A stretch of 64,000 nt of DNA. It comes from Desulfurococcaceae archaeon MEX13E-LK6-19. GTDB taxonomy: Archaea > Thermoproteota > Thermoprotei_A > Sulfolobales > Desulfurococcaceae. Every line of letters begins with the position of its first letter. Position 1 is the stretch's first letter. The position numbers were made by a program, and so were the translations under genes. The DNA lies in contig CP072660.1 of the NCBI GenBank assembly GCA_029637525.1, forward strand, positions 735,612 through 799,611. Reading direction: 5' to 3'. The notes below the pieces were generated by a model that was given only the letters and a program-made list of their open reading frames with translations, was not told the origin of the DNA and searched no databases. Shown piece by piece: positions 9,557 through 17,507 of this stretch.

Positions 9557-10686
9557 TTCTTAACCACCTCCTTCTTTTCCACGGCCTCTTCCTCGCTTGT
9601 TTTTCTTGTCGGCAAAACAATCTTGATTGTGTACTCGCTCATGACACTGACTATAGTGTACGTTAGTAGTACTGAACCAATGAATATGAGCATTATCTCG
9701 ATGCCACCAAGCTTCGCTATTTGTAGCATTATACCAGTGTTTCTTAGTGCACTTACTATGTATGCTGCTACAGGTATTGCCTTCAAGTCAAGCATTGACA
9801 ACCATGCTACAAGTATTCCTAGGTATCCATAGTTCGCTGTGTGTTCCTCTAGTGGATAGGATAATCTATGAGTGTCTCCTAGAAGGTATACTGCTCCGAC
9901 AATACCAGCTATGCCGCCAGAGATTGCTAAAGCGATTACTATTGTTAATGGGACGCTGATTCCCGCGGACCTTAGTATCTGTGGGTTTGAGCCTAGTACT
10001 CTTATTCTCAATCCTATGCTTGTGTTCTTTAGCAGGAACCAGGCGCCAGCAAATACTAGTACGAACAGTATGACTGCCTCAATAGTCGCAGTGCTTGGCT
10101 TTATTCTGACAAACCATAAGTCGTATGGGATCTCATCTGTTCTAATGTATCCATAGGTGTACTTGCCTTTCCAGGGACCGTATACTAGGATGTCGAGGAT
10201 ATAGTATGCTATGTAGTTTAGCATCAGTGTTATTGGTACTTCATCTATGTTCACGTATGCCCTCAAGACACCAGCTAGTGCTGCCCAGAGAGACCCTAGT
10301 ATTGCAGCGGCTATCACTATAACGATTTTCGCTAGTATCGGTATATTGGCTAGGGCAGTGAATAATGCTATGTAGGTTCCGATCATCATGCCCATGTGGA
10401 TTTGTCCTTCTCCACCAATATTCCATACTGCTCCAGTGAACGATACTAGTAGTGCTATACCTACTAGTGAGAGTATCAGGAAGTCTTTTACTACTGATGG
10501 TGCTTTGAATGATTCTATGATATTCCAGAATAGGGCTACTGGTGGTATTCCCTTAAGAGCCCATAGTATTATTGTTGCCAGTATTAGTCCTGAGACTAGT
10601 GATGCTGCTGGAATTACTACTCCACTATAGGGGATTGGCTTAACTCTCTTTAACACGATTATTTTAGGGAGAGGAGAGCCGGCCAT
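9553..10686 (-). CDS. BMP-family nucleoside ABC transporter, permease 1 (NupP/YufP-like)
   Basis: A 377-residue permease with about 9-10 membrane helices. The GAVWNIGGEGQIHMGMMIG stretch and RVLGSNPQILRSAGISVP (the loop thought to contact the ATPase) are typical of the longer permease of this importer family. It starts 1 nt after the ATPase gene and overlaps permease 2, in the order ATPase, permease 1, permease 2 used by bacterial and archaeal BMP systems. Confidence 0.9.
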   Translation of the reverse strand: MAGSPLPKIIVLKRVKPIPYSGVVIPAASLVSGLILATIILWALKGIPPVALFWNIIESFKAPSVVKDFLILSLVGIALLVSFTGAVWNIGGEGQIHMGMMIGTYIALFTALANIPILAKIVIVIAAAILGSLWAALAGVLRAYVNIDEVPITLMLNYIAYYILDILVYGPWKGKYTYGYIRTDEIPYDLWFVRIKPSTATIEAVILFVLVFAGAWFLLKNTSIGLRIRVLGSNPQILRSAGISVPLTIVIALAISGGIAGIVGAVYLLGDTHRLSYPLEEHTANYGYLGILVAWLSMLDLKAIPVAAYIVSALRNTGIMLQIAKLGGIEIMLIFIGSVLLTYTIVSVMSEYTIKIVLPTRKTSEEEAVEKKEVVKK

Positions 10687-10687
10687 G

Positions 10688-12244
10688 CTACATCACCATG
10701 AGTTTCTCGACTTCTTCTCTCTTGGCTTTCTCTGCGGGGAATACACCAACTATTTTGCCAGAGTTCATTACTGCTATAGTATCGCTCATCTGGAATACTT
10801 CGTCTAGGTCTTCTGAGGCGAATAACACGGCTATCTTTTCCTTCATTGCTTTTTCTTTGATTATTTTCCTTACCTTAATAGCGGTTGCCTCGTCTAGTGC
10901 TCTTGTTGGGTTGTAGGCTATTAGTAGCTTCTTTGCGGCTGTAAGTTCTCTTGATACGAGTACCTTCATTATGTTACCTCCAGATAATAGTTTGACTGGT
11001 GTAGTAGAGGAAGGCGTCATAATCTTGTATTCATCAATAAGCTTTTTCGCAAGATCTCTTATTTTATTCCAGTCAATGATGAAGTTCGTGAATACTGGTA
11101 TTATCGCTATGTTTTCTTCAATAGTATTGTCTAGGGATACTCCATAACGGGCTGGTATGTCTGGTATGTATCCGGTACCCATTCTACGTATTACGTTTGT
11201 ACCCTTGTTTGTGACGTCTTTTCCTTCGAAGAATACTTTTCCTTTAGATATCTTTCTTAAACCAACTATTGCTTGTATGAGTTCTTTCTGACCGTTTCCT
11301 GCTACACCAGCTATACCAACTACTTCCCCGGCTCTAATCTTCAGACTGACTCCTTTGACGGCGTATTCGCCGAAGTCTCCTAGAACCCATACGTCTTTGA
11401 TTTCTAGTACTACTTTGTCCTCGGGTTTCGATAATGGTAGTCTCTCATAGGTTATTTCGGCTGATCTTTCTCCAAACATGAGTTTGCGGACGTCATCGAT
11501 TGTGACTTTTGTTTTCTCAACAGTTCCCACTACACGTCCTAGTCTTAGTACTGTTATTCTGTCGGCGACATCCATTGCCTCGTAGATTTTGTGTGTTATC
11601 AGTATGACGCTTCCGCCTTTGTCGGCAAAGGCTCTTATGAATTTGTAGAACTTCTTTTTCTCCTCGAGAGGCAGGTAGGTTATTGCCTCGTCTAGTATTA
11701 GTACCTTGGCGCCTAGGAGGATTGCCCTCATTATTTCTACTAGCTGTTTCTGTGTATAGCTTAGCTGCCAGACAGGTGTCTTGGGGTCTACTTTGATTCC
11801 GATTTCTTGGCTAGTCTTCTTTATGTAGTCTACTACTTTGGATACTGGTGTGAAGACCCCGTATTGTTTTAGCCCAAGAATTATGTTTTCTGCAACTGTT
11901 AGCGAGTCTATTATTTGTGGTGACTGGGAGACCATTACTATACCGAGGTTTATGGCATCTCTTGGATCACTTATTGTAACTTTTCTTCCCTCAACAATTA
12001 TTTCTCCTTCGTCGGGCATGTATATTCCATATAGTATCTTGACTAGTGTTGATTTGCCGGCACCGTTTTCTCCTAGAAGTGCCAGCACCTCGCCTTTTCT
12101 AACATCCATAGACACTTTGTCTAAGGCTACGACTCCTGGGAATCTCTTTGTTATATTTCTCAATACTATTATTGGCTCGCCCTTGGCAGAAGGGGAAGGG
12201 GAAGAAGAAAAAACATGTTTAGATTGGGTGTCGGCGGCAGTCAC
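10688..12244 (-). CDS. BMP-family nucleoside ABC transporter, double ATPase subunit
   Basis: A 518-residue protein with two fused ABC domains, as in sugar and nucleoside importers of the RbsA/NupO type. The first domain (about 22-260) has Walker A GENGAGKST, and its signature region reads LSYTQKQ instead of LSGGQ; Walker B is LILDEA. The second domain (about 275-515) has a degenerate P-loop (GVAGNGQKE) and an LSGGN signature. One canonical and one degenerate site is usual for this family. It lies between the solute-binding protein and the two permeases. Confidence 0.92.
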   Translation of the reverse strand: MTAADTQSKHVFSSSPSPSAKGEPIIVLRNITKRFPGVVALDKVSMDVRKGEVLALLGENGAGKSTLVKILYGIYMPDEGEIIVEGRKVTISDPRDAINLGIVMVSQSPQIIDSLTVAENIILGLKQYGVFTPVSKVVDYIKKTSQEIGIKVDPKTPVWQLSYTQKQLVEIMRAILLGAKVLILDEAITYLPLEEKKKFYKFIRAFADKGGSVILITHKIYEAMDVADRITVLRLGRVVGTVEKTKVTIDDVRKLMFGERSAEITYERLPLSKPEDKVVLEIKDVWVLGDFGEYAVKGVSLKIRAGEVVGIAGVAGNGQKELIQAIVGLRKISKGKVFFEGKDVTNKGTNVIRRMGTGYIPDIPARYGVSLDNTIEENIAIIPVFTNFIIDWNKIRDLAKKLIDEYKIMTPSSTTPVKLLSGGNIMKVLVSRELTAAKKLLIAYNPTRALDEATAIKVRKIIKEKAMKEKIAVLFASEDLDEVFQMSDTIAVMNSGKIVGVFPAEKAKREEVEKLMVM

Positions 12245-12320
12245 TATACCACCTCTTACCGCTATATACTGTATTTACTGGTATGTTGGGGTTTTAAATG
12301 ACTCTACTGGGCTAGGGAGA

Positions 12321-13730
12321 CTAGATGGCTCCCTTGAATACTACCCAGTCAACAAACCACTGCATCTCCCAGAGGTCGTCGTGACCTAGTCTCTGTCCTT
12401 CTGGTATGGTTACTTTCTTGCTTGGCTCATCCTTCATGTATCCGCTTAGTGGCCCTGTGAATGGGTCGAATACTGCTGCGATTGGGTAGTCAATGTATCT
12501 TGGGTTGTCTTCTGTACCGTAGTTGAGCTTGATTGTAGCAATATTCTCGTACTTGTGTGTTACAGCTGTTAGCTGTAGTGGTGTTAGCATGAAGGCGTTC
12601 TTCATCTCCTCGTATCTACGCATGACTAAGTCGTATACGCTGACTTCCTCGCCTGTTAGCTTGTCTTTAACCTTGATGTTCTTGAGTTCTGGGACAAACT
12701 TCGGGTTGATCATCATTACACTGCCGTTCTCGTAGATGTGGGCACCTAGCTCAACAGCACCAGTGTTTAGTAGGTACCAGTAGTCAACGTTCTCTAGGTT
12801 GTATGGTGTGTAGATGCCGGCCTTGATCTTTGCTAGGATGTCTACGTAGATTACCTCCCATCTAACTAGCTGTCCGCTGGGTACAACGTCTGGTCCCTTG
12901 GAGTATCCTGGGCTGTAGTGGCTGAATACGTAGACTAGCTTGCCCTCGGTTTCGTAGAGGTTCTGAGCCCACTCAATTATTGCTGTTGAGTCCTCAGTGT
13001 AGGCGATTACGTCTACGCCATACTGCTCTACTAGTGTCTGTGCGGCTTGTCTAGCCTTGTCTGGAGCGTACCAGGCACCGATTTGTATTACGTAGACAGT
13101 AATGTTCTTGCCTAGCTGTTCACCAACCTCCTTGGCACCAATAGCAAAGGCGTTGATGTGCCTGACTACCTCGGGTATAGTGAAAGCTGCTACGTAACCG
13201 ATCTTACCGGTCTTTGTTAGAGCACCAGCAATGAGGCCGTTGAGGTAGTAGATCTGGTATAGGTCTGCGAAGTAGGTACCAACGTTCTTGTACCTCTTGT
13301 AACCACTGCAGTGGAAGAAGAACTTGTCTGGATACTTCTTACCAGCCTCGATGGTCTTGTCCATGAACTCGAATGATGTTGTAAAGATTACGTTGTATCC
13401 CTGTGATATCAGGTTGTCAATGGTCTCTGACAACTGTGCCTCTGAAACACTCTCGACGTATGTTGTCTCTAGCCAGTCTTTGCCGAAGAGCTCCTCAGCA
13501 ACTCTTCTACCAATGTCATGCTGGAATGTCCATCCGAAGTCGCCGACTGGTCCTACGTAGACAAACGCTGCACGGACTTTCTCTGGTGGTGTATACTCGG
13601 CGGCTGCAGTAACCTCTTCTTTCGGCGCATACTGCATTCCTATGTAGAATGCTGCTGCTCCTACTACTATTAAGAGGACAATGAATATAGCAACTAGGGC
13701 TCCAGTTTTCACACTCAACACCCTGCACAA
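12321..13730 (-). CDS. BMP-family substrate-binding lipoprotein-like protein (nucleoside importer)
   Basis: A 469-residue extracytoplasmic binding protein of the Bmp/PnrA family, which binds purine nucleosides in characterised members. An N-terminal membrane anchor (about 10-32) precedes the periplasmic-binding fold. AAFVYVGPVGDFGWTFQHDIG is the family N-terminal strand/turn; SQGYNVIFTTSFEF, GYVAAF and DVIAYTEDS follow in the expected order. It is longer than bacterial homologues (about 350 residues). The TTG at 13730 is the longest start; GTG 13721 is possible. It is the first gene of the importer operon. Confidence 0.88.
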   Translation of the reverse strand: MCRVLSVKTGALVAIFIVLLIVVGAAAFYIGMQYAPKEEVTAAAEYTPPEKVRAAFVYVGPVGDFGWTFQHDIGRRVAEELFGKDWLETTYVESVSEAQLSETIDNLISQGYNVIFTTSFEFMDKTIEAGKKYPDKFFFHCSGYKRYKNVGTYFADLYQIYYLNGLIAGALTKTGKIGYVAAFTIPEVVRHINAFAIGAKEVGEQLGKNITVYVIQIGAWYAPDKARQAAQTLVEQYGVDVIAYTEDSTAIIEWAQNLYETEGKLVYVFSHYSPGYSKGPDVVPSGQLVRWEVIYVDILAKIKAGIYTPYNLENVDYWYLLNTGAVELGAHIYENGSVMMINPKFVPELKNIKVKDKLTGEEVSVYDLVMRRYEEMKNAFMLTPLQLTAVTHKYENIATIKLNYGTEDNPRYIDYPIAAVFDPFTGPLSGYMKDEPSKKVTIPEGQRLGHDDLWEMQWFVDWVVFKGAI

Positions 13731-13770
13731 CTGTAGACCTATTTACTAGGTATAATTTCCATAGGACGCG

Positions 13771-13779
13771 GATAAAAAC
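13771..13779 (-). promoter_or_regulatory. Promoter TATA box of the nucleoside importer operon
   Basis: On the minus strand, AAGG followed by TTTTTATC (BRE plus TATA) lies about 40 nt upstream of the first start codon. It predicts a transcript start near 13750. Confidence 0.45.
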
Positions 13780-13785
13780 CTTAGG

Positions 13786-14120
13786 GAGAAAACCATTATT
13801 ACAATAAAAACTTTGCTAAATAAAACTACAAAACAAAGACATACATTATACAACAACATAAAACTTTTTCTGAAGTGCTAGAAATTTTTTACTTAAGAAA
13901 AATGAAAAACTACTTAACTAATGATATGGGGTTAGAGAATATTGCTCCTCAGCGTTTCTACATTTCTATTAATTATGTACTACTTCATGAATAGTTTACC
14001 GTAAACAACAATTTTTAGCAAATATTAATGAATAACAATTGTCTAATACCATAGTATAATTTAGTTTAAGTGTACAGTAACGTGCGGTAATATTGTCATG
14101 ATAAATAAAGTAATAAGGCA
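13786..14120. other. AT-rich non-coding stretch with one short palindrome
   Basis: About 330 nt between the importer promoter and tRNA-Gly with no credible gene on either strand. It is strongly AT-rich with A- and T-runs. The only ordered element seen is the perfect inverted repeat GTTTACcGTAAAC at 13994-14006. Confidence 0.5.
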
Positions 14121-14129
14121 TGCGATAAT

Positions 14130-14208
14130 TGGTGCGGCGGCCGGGATTTGAACCCGGGATCTCCGGCTTGGAGGGCCGGCGTCCTAGTCCAGGCTAGACG
14201 ACCGCCGC
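14130..14208 (-). tRNA. trnG: tRNA-Gly (anticodon TCC), CCA encoded
   Basis: Full cloverleaf on the minus strand: acceptor GCGGCGG/CCGCCGC, D arm GTCT/AGGAC with GG at 18-19, anticodon stem CCGGC/GCCGG with loop CCTCCAA, a 5-nt variable loop, and T arm CCGGG-TTCAAAT-CCCGG. The anticodon is TCC (34-36), reading GGA and probably other Gly codons. The discriminator is A73, and CCA follows in the DNA (14130-14132). There is no intron. Position 33 is C instead of the almost universal U; see findings. A TATA box lies about 30 nt upstream. Confidence 0.95.
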
Positions 14209-14237
14209 ACAGACCCGGTAAACACTCTCTTCTCCAA

Positions 14238-14248
14238 GGATTTATATG
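14238..14248 (-). promoter_or_regulatory. Promoter TATA box of tRNA-Gly
   Basis: On the minus strand CATATAAATCC is centred about 35 nt upstream of the tRNA 5' end. The element also reads TTTATATG on the plus strand and could serve the possible sRNA at 14281. Confidence 0.5.
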
Positions 14249-14280
14249 TTTTATTAAGGCTTAAAGAAGAATGAATAAAA

Positions 14281-14346
14281 TCGGGTGATGAGCTCGGCGA
14301 AGATGAGGCAAATAGCCGATGAAATGGGTCTTGAGTGCTGATCACA
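14281..14346 (+). ncRNA. Possible box C/D sRNA
   Basis: A perfect C box GTGATGA (14285-14291), an ATGA D'-like box (14303-14306), a C'-like box CGATGAA (14317-14323) and a perfect D box CTGA (14338-14341) are spaced with 11-nt and 14-nt guides. This is the architecture of archaeal 2'-O-methylation guides. The terminal stem is weak, and I could not place the guide targets. A TATA box lies about 40 nt upstream. The same bases can also be read as a 17-codon ORF from GTG 14285, which I consider less likely. Confidence 0.3.
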
Positions 14347-14607
14347 AAGCATGATATGTGTCTATCAATAAATTTTGTGGACGCAGACTTAGTAGGTATA
14401 GACTTTTTCTATTGTGTGTATTACTTCTTGTATGGGTATGGCATATTCATAAAAGCTACCTAAGGCTTTAAGAGCAGTAACTTAGGTCATTTTACTTCTC
14501 TAGTCTTTTAGTTCACTAGGGATGGTTTTATGGTTGTGTGAATAACATAAACTATAAACAAAATATGAATGTAAAATATATGATATACTGTGATATACTT
14601 GTACTGT
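14347..14607. other. Non-coding stretch with hairpin and tandem repeat
   Basis: No gene is supported here. It contains a 7-bp perfect inverted repeat, ACCTAAG (14458-14464) and CTTAGGT (14481-14487), and a direct tandem repeat of TGATATACT at 14581-14589 and 14591-14599, just upstream of the CPBP protease gene. Confidence 0.5.
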
Positions 14608-14623
14608 CTATGTGGTGGGCGTT

Positions 14624-15334
14624 ATGTCAAAACGCTTGACCCTTAAATACTTGCCTTTTGCTTGGTCGGGACTAGTCCTTACAGTCATTGTATTCGCGAT
14701 CTTAGGGTCCATAGTTAGGGGTGATCCCTGTCTCTTACTAAAGAAGTGGGGTATTAGTGTCGATGTATTCGCCATGACGATGCATGAAATTGGACTACTA
14801 CTTGGGTTGGTTGTTACTATACACCTCTTGTCGAAAAGAGGTGTAAAGATATCAGACTTGGGGATGAAGGGTGGTCTCAAAGCGACATGGATTGCATACG
14901 CAGTCGCTGGGTTCGTTGTAGCCATGCTCTTGTACCCAGCCATTGAGGCTATTACTAGGGTGGTTGGTATTGGGATGTTTTGGTGGAGTGAAGAGAGATT
15001 CGTGTATTCCTCGTTGATGGACTGGTGCCTGGTAATAATTGTCGCCGTCCTACTGGCTCCTATAGTCGAGGAACTGTTTTTCCGCGGCTACTTACTGACT
15101 GCGTTCTTAGAGAGAATAGGGAGTGTGCCATTAGCTATCTGTATATCTTCGCTAGTATTCGCTAGCATTCATGCCCTCATAGGACCGGGGGCAATGATAT
15201 TCATCTTCCTATGGTCTCTAATACCGTCTTATCTATATCTCAGAACAGGTAGCCTATATCCTGCCATCTTAATGCATGCCCTCAATAATATCTTCGCCTA
15301 CATGATCATCCCAGCACTGCTACAACCATACTAG
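14624..15334 (+). CDS. CPBP family intramembrane metalloprotease
   Basis: A 236-residue integral membrane protein with about six helices. The CPBP/Abi signature is present: EELFFRGYLL (glutamates and arginine, about residues 148-157), FASIHAL and LMHALNNIFA, whose histidines complete the metal site. Relatives include Rce1-type CAAX proteases and bacteriocin-immunity proteins; archaeal members are mostly uncharacterised. ATG 14624 is preferred; GTG 14612 would add four residues. It stands alone in an AT-rich region, with a tandem TGATATACT repeat directly upstream. Confidence 0.85.
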   Translation: MSKRLTLKYLPFAWSGLVLTVIVFAILGSIVRGDPCLLLKKWGISVDVFAMTMHEIGLLLGLVVTIHLLSKRGVKISDLGMKGGLKATWIAYAVAGFVVAMLLYPAIEAITRVVGIGMFWWSEERFVYSSLMDWCLVIIVAVLLAPIVEELFFRGYLLTAFLERIGSVPLAICISSLVFASIHALIGPGAMIFIFLWSLIPSYLYLRTGSLYPAILMHALNNIFAYMIIPALLQPY

Positions 15335-15385
15335 CCTCCAATGAGACTATTATGGTAGTAAAAGTACTTCATCAAATGGTAGATC

Positions 15386-15403
15386 TATATCATGAATGAT
15401 ATA
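15386..15403. repeat. Inverted repeat TATATCA-TGAA-TGATATA
   Basis: A perfect 7-bp inverted repeat with a 4-nt centre, about 100 nt upstream of the methyltransferase start. It may be an operator or chance in AT-rich DNA. Confidence 0.35.
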
Positions 15404-15500
15404 CTAGTCTTAAACACTAATCATAAAATAAGAATAGGGAAAAATAAGATCTAGAACCAAGTGTTTTCTGCAGAAGAGAAACTACAGCTAATTGAATGCA

Positions 15501-16169
15501 ATGGTGCAAAATATGCTTGAGTTCTCTCTGATTATGTCTATTCTTTTATGGATTTTTGCTATCATAATTATCTGGATTGTTTTTGTTGAGGTTATTATCA
15601 GGATTCTGCGTCACTATATTCACTTCCCTGTTCCCGTGTTCATCGGGCGTTTTATCGATAATCCTATTAGGAGAAGAATACAGTCCCCTTCAAAAGTTGT
15701 TGGCTGGATCGATATAAAGAATGGTATGCTTGCTCTGGAGATAGGACCTGGCCCTGGTACCTTTACTATCGAAGCAGCTAAACGTGCTGGATCAAATGGG
15801 AGAATTGTTGCAATTGATATAGAGCCTATTATGATCTTTAAACTTCGCGATAAACTCAGAAGGAATAATATATTCAATGTAGAACCAATAGTTGGTTCGG
15901 CACTAGATCTTCCGTTTAGAGAAAGGGTATTTGATAGAGTTTTTATGGTTGCTGTTTTTGGTGAATTACCTAATAAAGAGAAAGCATTACTTGAAATTAA
16001 GAGGGTTATAAAGGATGAAGGTTTGTTGGCGATAGGCGAGTTCCTGCCAGACCCTGATTGCCCGAGAAGAAAAACAGTGATCAAATGGTGTGCGAAGACA
16101 GGTTTTAGACTAGTCAACAAATACGGGCACCTATTGCACTACTTGCTTATATTTAGGAAAAAGTTATGA
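15501..16169 (+). CDS. Membrane-tethered class I SAM-dependent methyltransferase
   Basis: A 222-residue protein. A hydrophobic helix (about 7-33) precedes a Rossmann-type methyltransferase domain with ALEIGPGPGTFT (motif I, SAM binding), VAIDIEP (acidic motif II) and the DRVFMVAVFGELP region. It is closest in style to the UbiE/COQ5 methyltransferase group, but the substrate is unknown; the membrane anchor suggests a lipid or envelope substrate. ATG 15501 is chosen; TTG 15492 adds three residues. No close neighbour points to a pathway. Confidence 0.78.
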   Translation: MVQNMLEFSLIMSILLWIFAIIIIWIVFVEVIIRILRHYIHFPVPVFIGRFIDNPIRRRIQSPSKVVGWIDIKNGMLALEIGPGPGTFTIEAAKRAGSNGRIVAIDIEPIMIFKLRDKLRRNNIFNVEPIVGSALDLPFRERVFDRVFMVAVFGELPNKEKALLEIKRVIKDEGLLAIGEFLPDPDCPRRKTVIKWCAKTGFRLVNKYGHLLHYLLIFRKKL

Positions 16170-16224
16170 ATAACCATATAGCTAATCTGTATTTTGCCAA
16201 TAAGTTGGTTAGTTACAATGTTTG

Positions 16225-16258
16225 TTATAAATATTTGTAGTAACCTAAATTATAAATA
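16225..16258 (+). promoter_or_regulatory. Two identical TATA boxes before a small HTH regulator
   Basis: TTATAAATA occurs at 16225-16233 and again at 16250-16258, 25 bp apart. The first lies between inverted GTTAC (16212-16216) and GTAAC (16240-16244) arms. The second is correctly placed for a start near 16283. The arrangement suggests tandem promoters or an autoregulatory site. Confidence 0.45.
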
Positions 16259-16305
16259 GTGTTATTAATGTGTATGTGCTATAGAAGTTATTAGTAGAGT
16301 AGAAA

Positions 16306-16680
16306 ATGGGTGTGCATATATTGCGTACGTTTTGCGAAATTGCTTCAAAGACGTTAATACCGTCTTTAAGAGCGTTGATAGCTTCTATTCTTATTGAGAA
16401 ATATAAGATGACACAAGTTGATGTAGCCAGGAAACTAGGTATTACACAACCTGCAATAAGTTATTATCTTCACTCGAAACGCGGGAAGCAAGCACTCGAT
16501 ATTCTTCGTAGTAATGAGAAAATCATGAAGCTCGTCGAAGAGATAGCTGATAAGATTTATCGTGAGGATAATACTGAGATGATCTATAAGGACTTCTGCA
16601 GTCTTTGTTCAGCTATCAGAAGTGATGAAGAAATAATGAAGTTTATTGAAGAGAAGATATTCAAGAAAAAACTTTACTAA
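16306..16680 (+). CDS. Small HTH transcriptional regulator (COG2522-like)
   Basis: A 124-residue protein. The helix-turn-helix MTQVDVARKLGITQPAISYY lies at about residues 35-54, followed by a helical C-terminal domain with an acidic surface and two cysteines (CSLC). It resembles a widespread family of small archaeal predicted regulators. Target genes are unknown; the duplicated TATA element upstream suggests it regulates itself, and the molybdopterin genes start 60 nt downstream on the same strand. ATG 16306 is used. Confidence 0.75.
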   Translation: MGVHILRTFCEIASKTLIPSLRALIASILIEKYKMTQVDVARKLGITQPAISYYLHSKRGKQALDILRSNEKIMKLVEEIADKIYREDNTEMIYKDFCSLCSAIRSDEEIMKFIEEKIFKKKLY

Positions 16681-16739
16681 AACCCTAGAGTGATTATGAT
16701 ATCTTGTCTATTAATCAAGCCCCCCGAGGTTATTGTATA

Positions 16740-16991
16740 ATGGGAGTTAAGGTAAAGTTTCTTGCATTGGTTGCCGATATTGTTGGTGTTGACGAGGATT
16801 TTGTAGAGGTTTCTTCACCTATTAAACTTAATGATTTCAAGGAGATTGTTTATAGTAAATATCCTAAGCTAAGAGATCTAGAAAAGAGGTTTCCTATAGT
16901 GGTCTTAATAAATGGGGTGAAAGCGGAGCCCGGACAAATAATTAATGATGGTGATGAAGTAGCTTTTATGCCCCCTGCATCGGGTGGATGA
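16740..16991 (+). CDS. moaD: MoaD/ThiS-family sulfur carrier (molybdopterin synthase small subunit)
   Basis: An 83-residue beta-grasp protein ending in the Gly-Gly required for adenylation and thiocarboxylation (MPPASGG). KVKFLALVADIVG at the start and GDEVAFMPPASGG at the end match MoaD. The start is ATG 16740; a longer frame from 16704 lacks support. It is followed 1 nt later by MoaE, its partner, so this copy most likely serves molybdopterin (tungsten or molybdenum cofactor) synthesis. Two other carriers of the same fold lie in this window (23304 and 33050). Confidence 0.85.
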   Translation: MGVKVKFLALVADIVGVDEDFVEVSSPIKLNDFKEIVYSKYPKLRDLEKRFPIVVLINGVKAEPGQIINDGDEVAFMPPASGG

Positions 16992-16992
16992 C

Positions 16993-17451
16993 ATGTTCGA
17001 AGGAAGAATAGTTAAAGAAGAAATAGACATCAATAAAGTTGTAAAAAACATAATTGCTAGAACATATGGTGAAGGTGCTGGAGCACTAGTAGTTTTCATA
17101 GGTTATGTTAAAGGAGTTGTTGAAGGACATACTGTTAACGAACTTGATTACCAAGCTTACGAACCGTATGCCACGAAGAAACTACAAGAAATTATTAATG
17201 AAGAAAAAGAGGATGGCGTTTTGAGTATTGTTGTTTATCATAGAGTAGGTGATTTAAAGCCGGGTGAACCAACCATCTACGTATTCGTATCAGCTCTTGA
17301 CAGAACGAAAGCATTCGAAAAAGCAAGGAGAATACTGGAAAGAGTAAAACATGAAGTCCCCATATTTAAGCTCGAAAAAAGAGACGATGGCGAATACTGG
17401 GTTCTAGGCGATAAAAATAGAGTCAAGAGAGAAAAGAAAGAGAAAAAGTAA
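16993..17451 (+). CDS. moaE: Molybdopterin synthase large subunit MoaE
   Basis: A 152-residue catalytic subunit that inserts two sulfurs from MoaD thiocarboxylate into precursor [26 protein letters not shown] and the conserved lysine region [20 protein letters not shown] are typical. The C terminus is a lysine/glutamate-rich tail (KREKKEKK), usual for hyperthermophile versions. It starts 1 nt after the moaD stop, so stoichiometric expression is expected. Other cofactor genes are not in this window. Confidence 0.9.
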   Translation: MFEGRIVKEEIDINKVVKNIIARTYGEGAGALVVFIGYVKGVVEGHTVNELDYQAYEPYATKKLQEIINEEKEDGVLSIVVYHRVGDLKPGEPTIYVFVSALDRTKAFEKARRILERVKHEVPIFKLEKRDDGEYWVLGDKNRVKREKKEKK

Positions 17452-17507
17452 AATATTTTATCACCCAAATATATAACAAAGTTATACATTTGATTGGGAG
17501 ACGTAAG

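Noticed and set aside
11838..12389. A 183-codon plus-strand ORF crossing the importer ATPase start
   Set aside because: It is antisense to the Walker A region and the intergenic gap; no family resemblance.
14285..14341. A 17-codon ORF from GTG with sense-like codons
   Set aside because: Too short to support, and the box C/D pattern explains the same bases at least as well.
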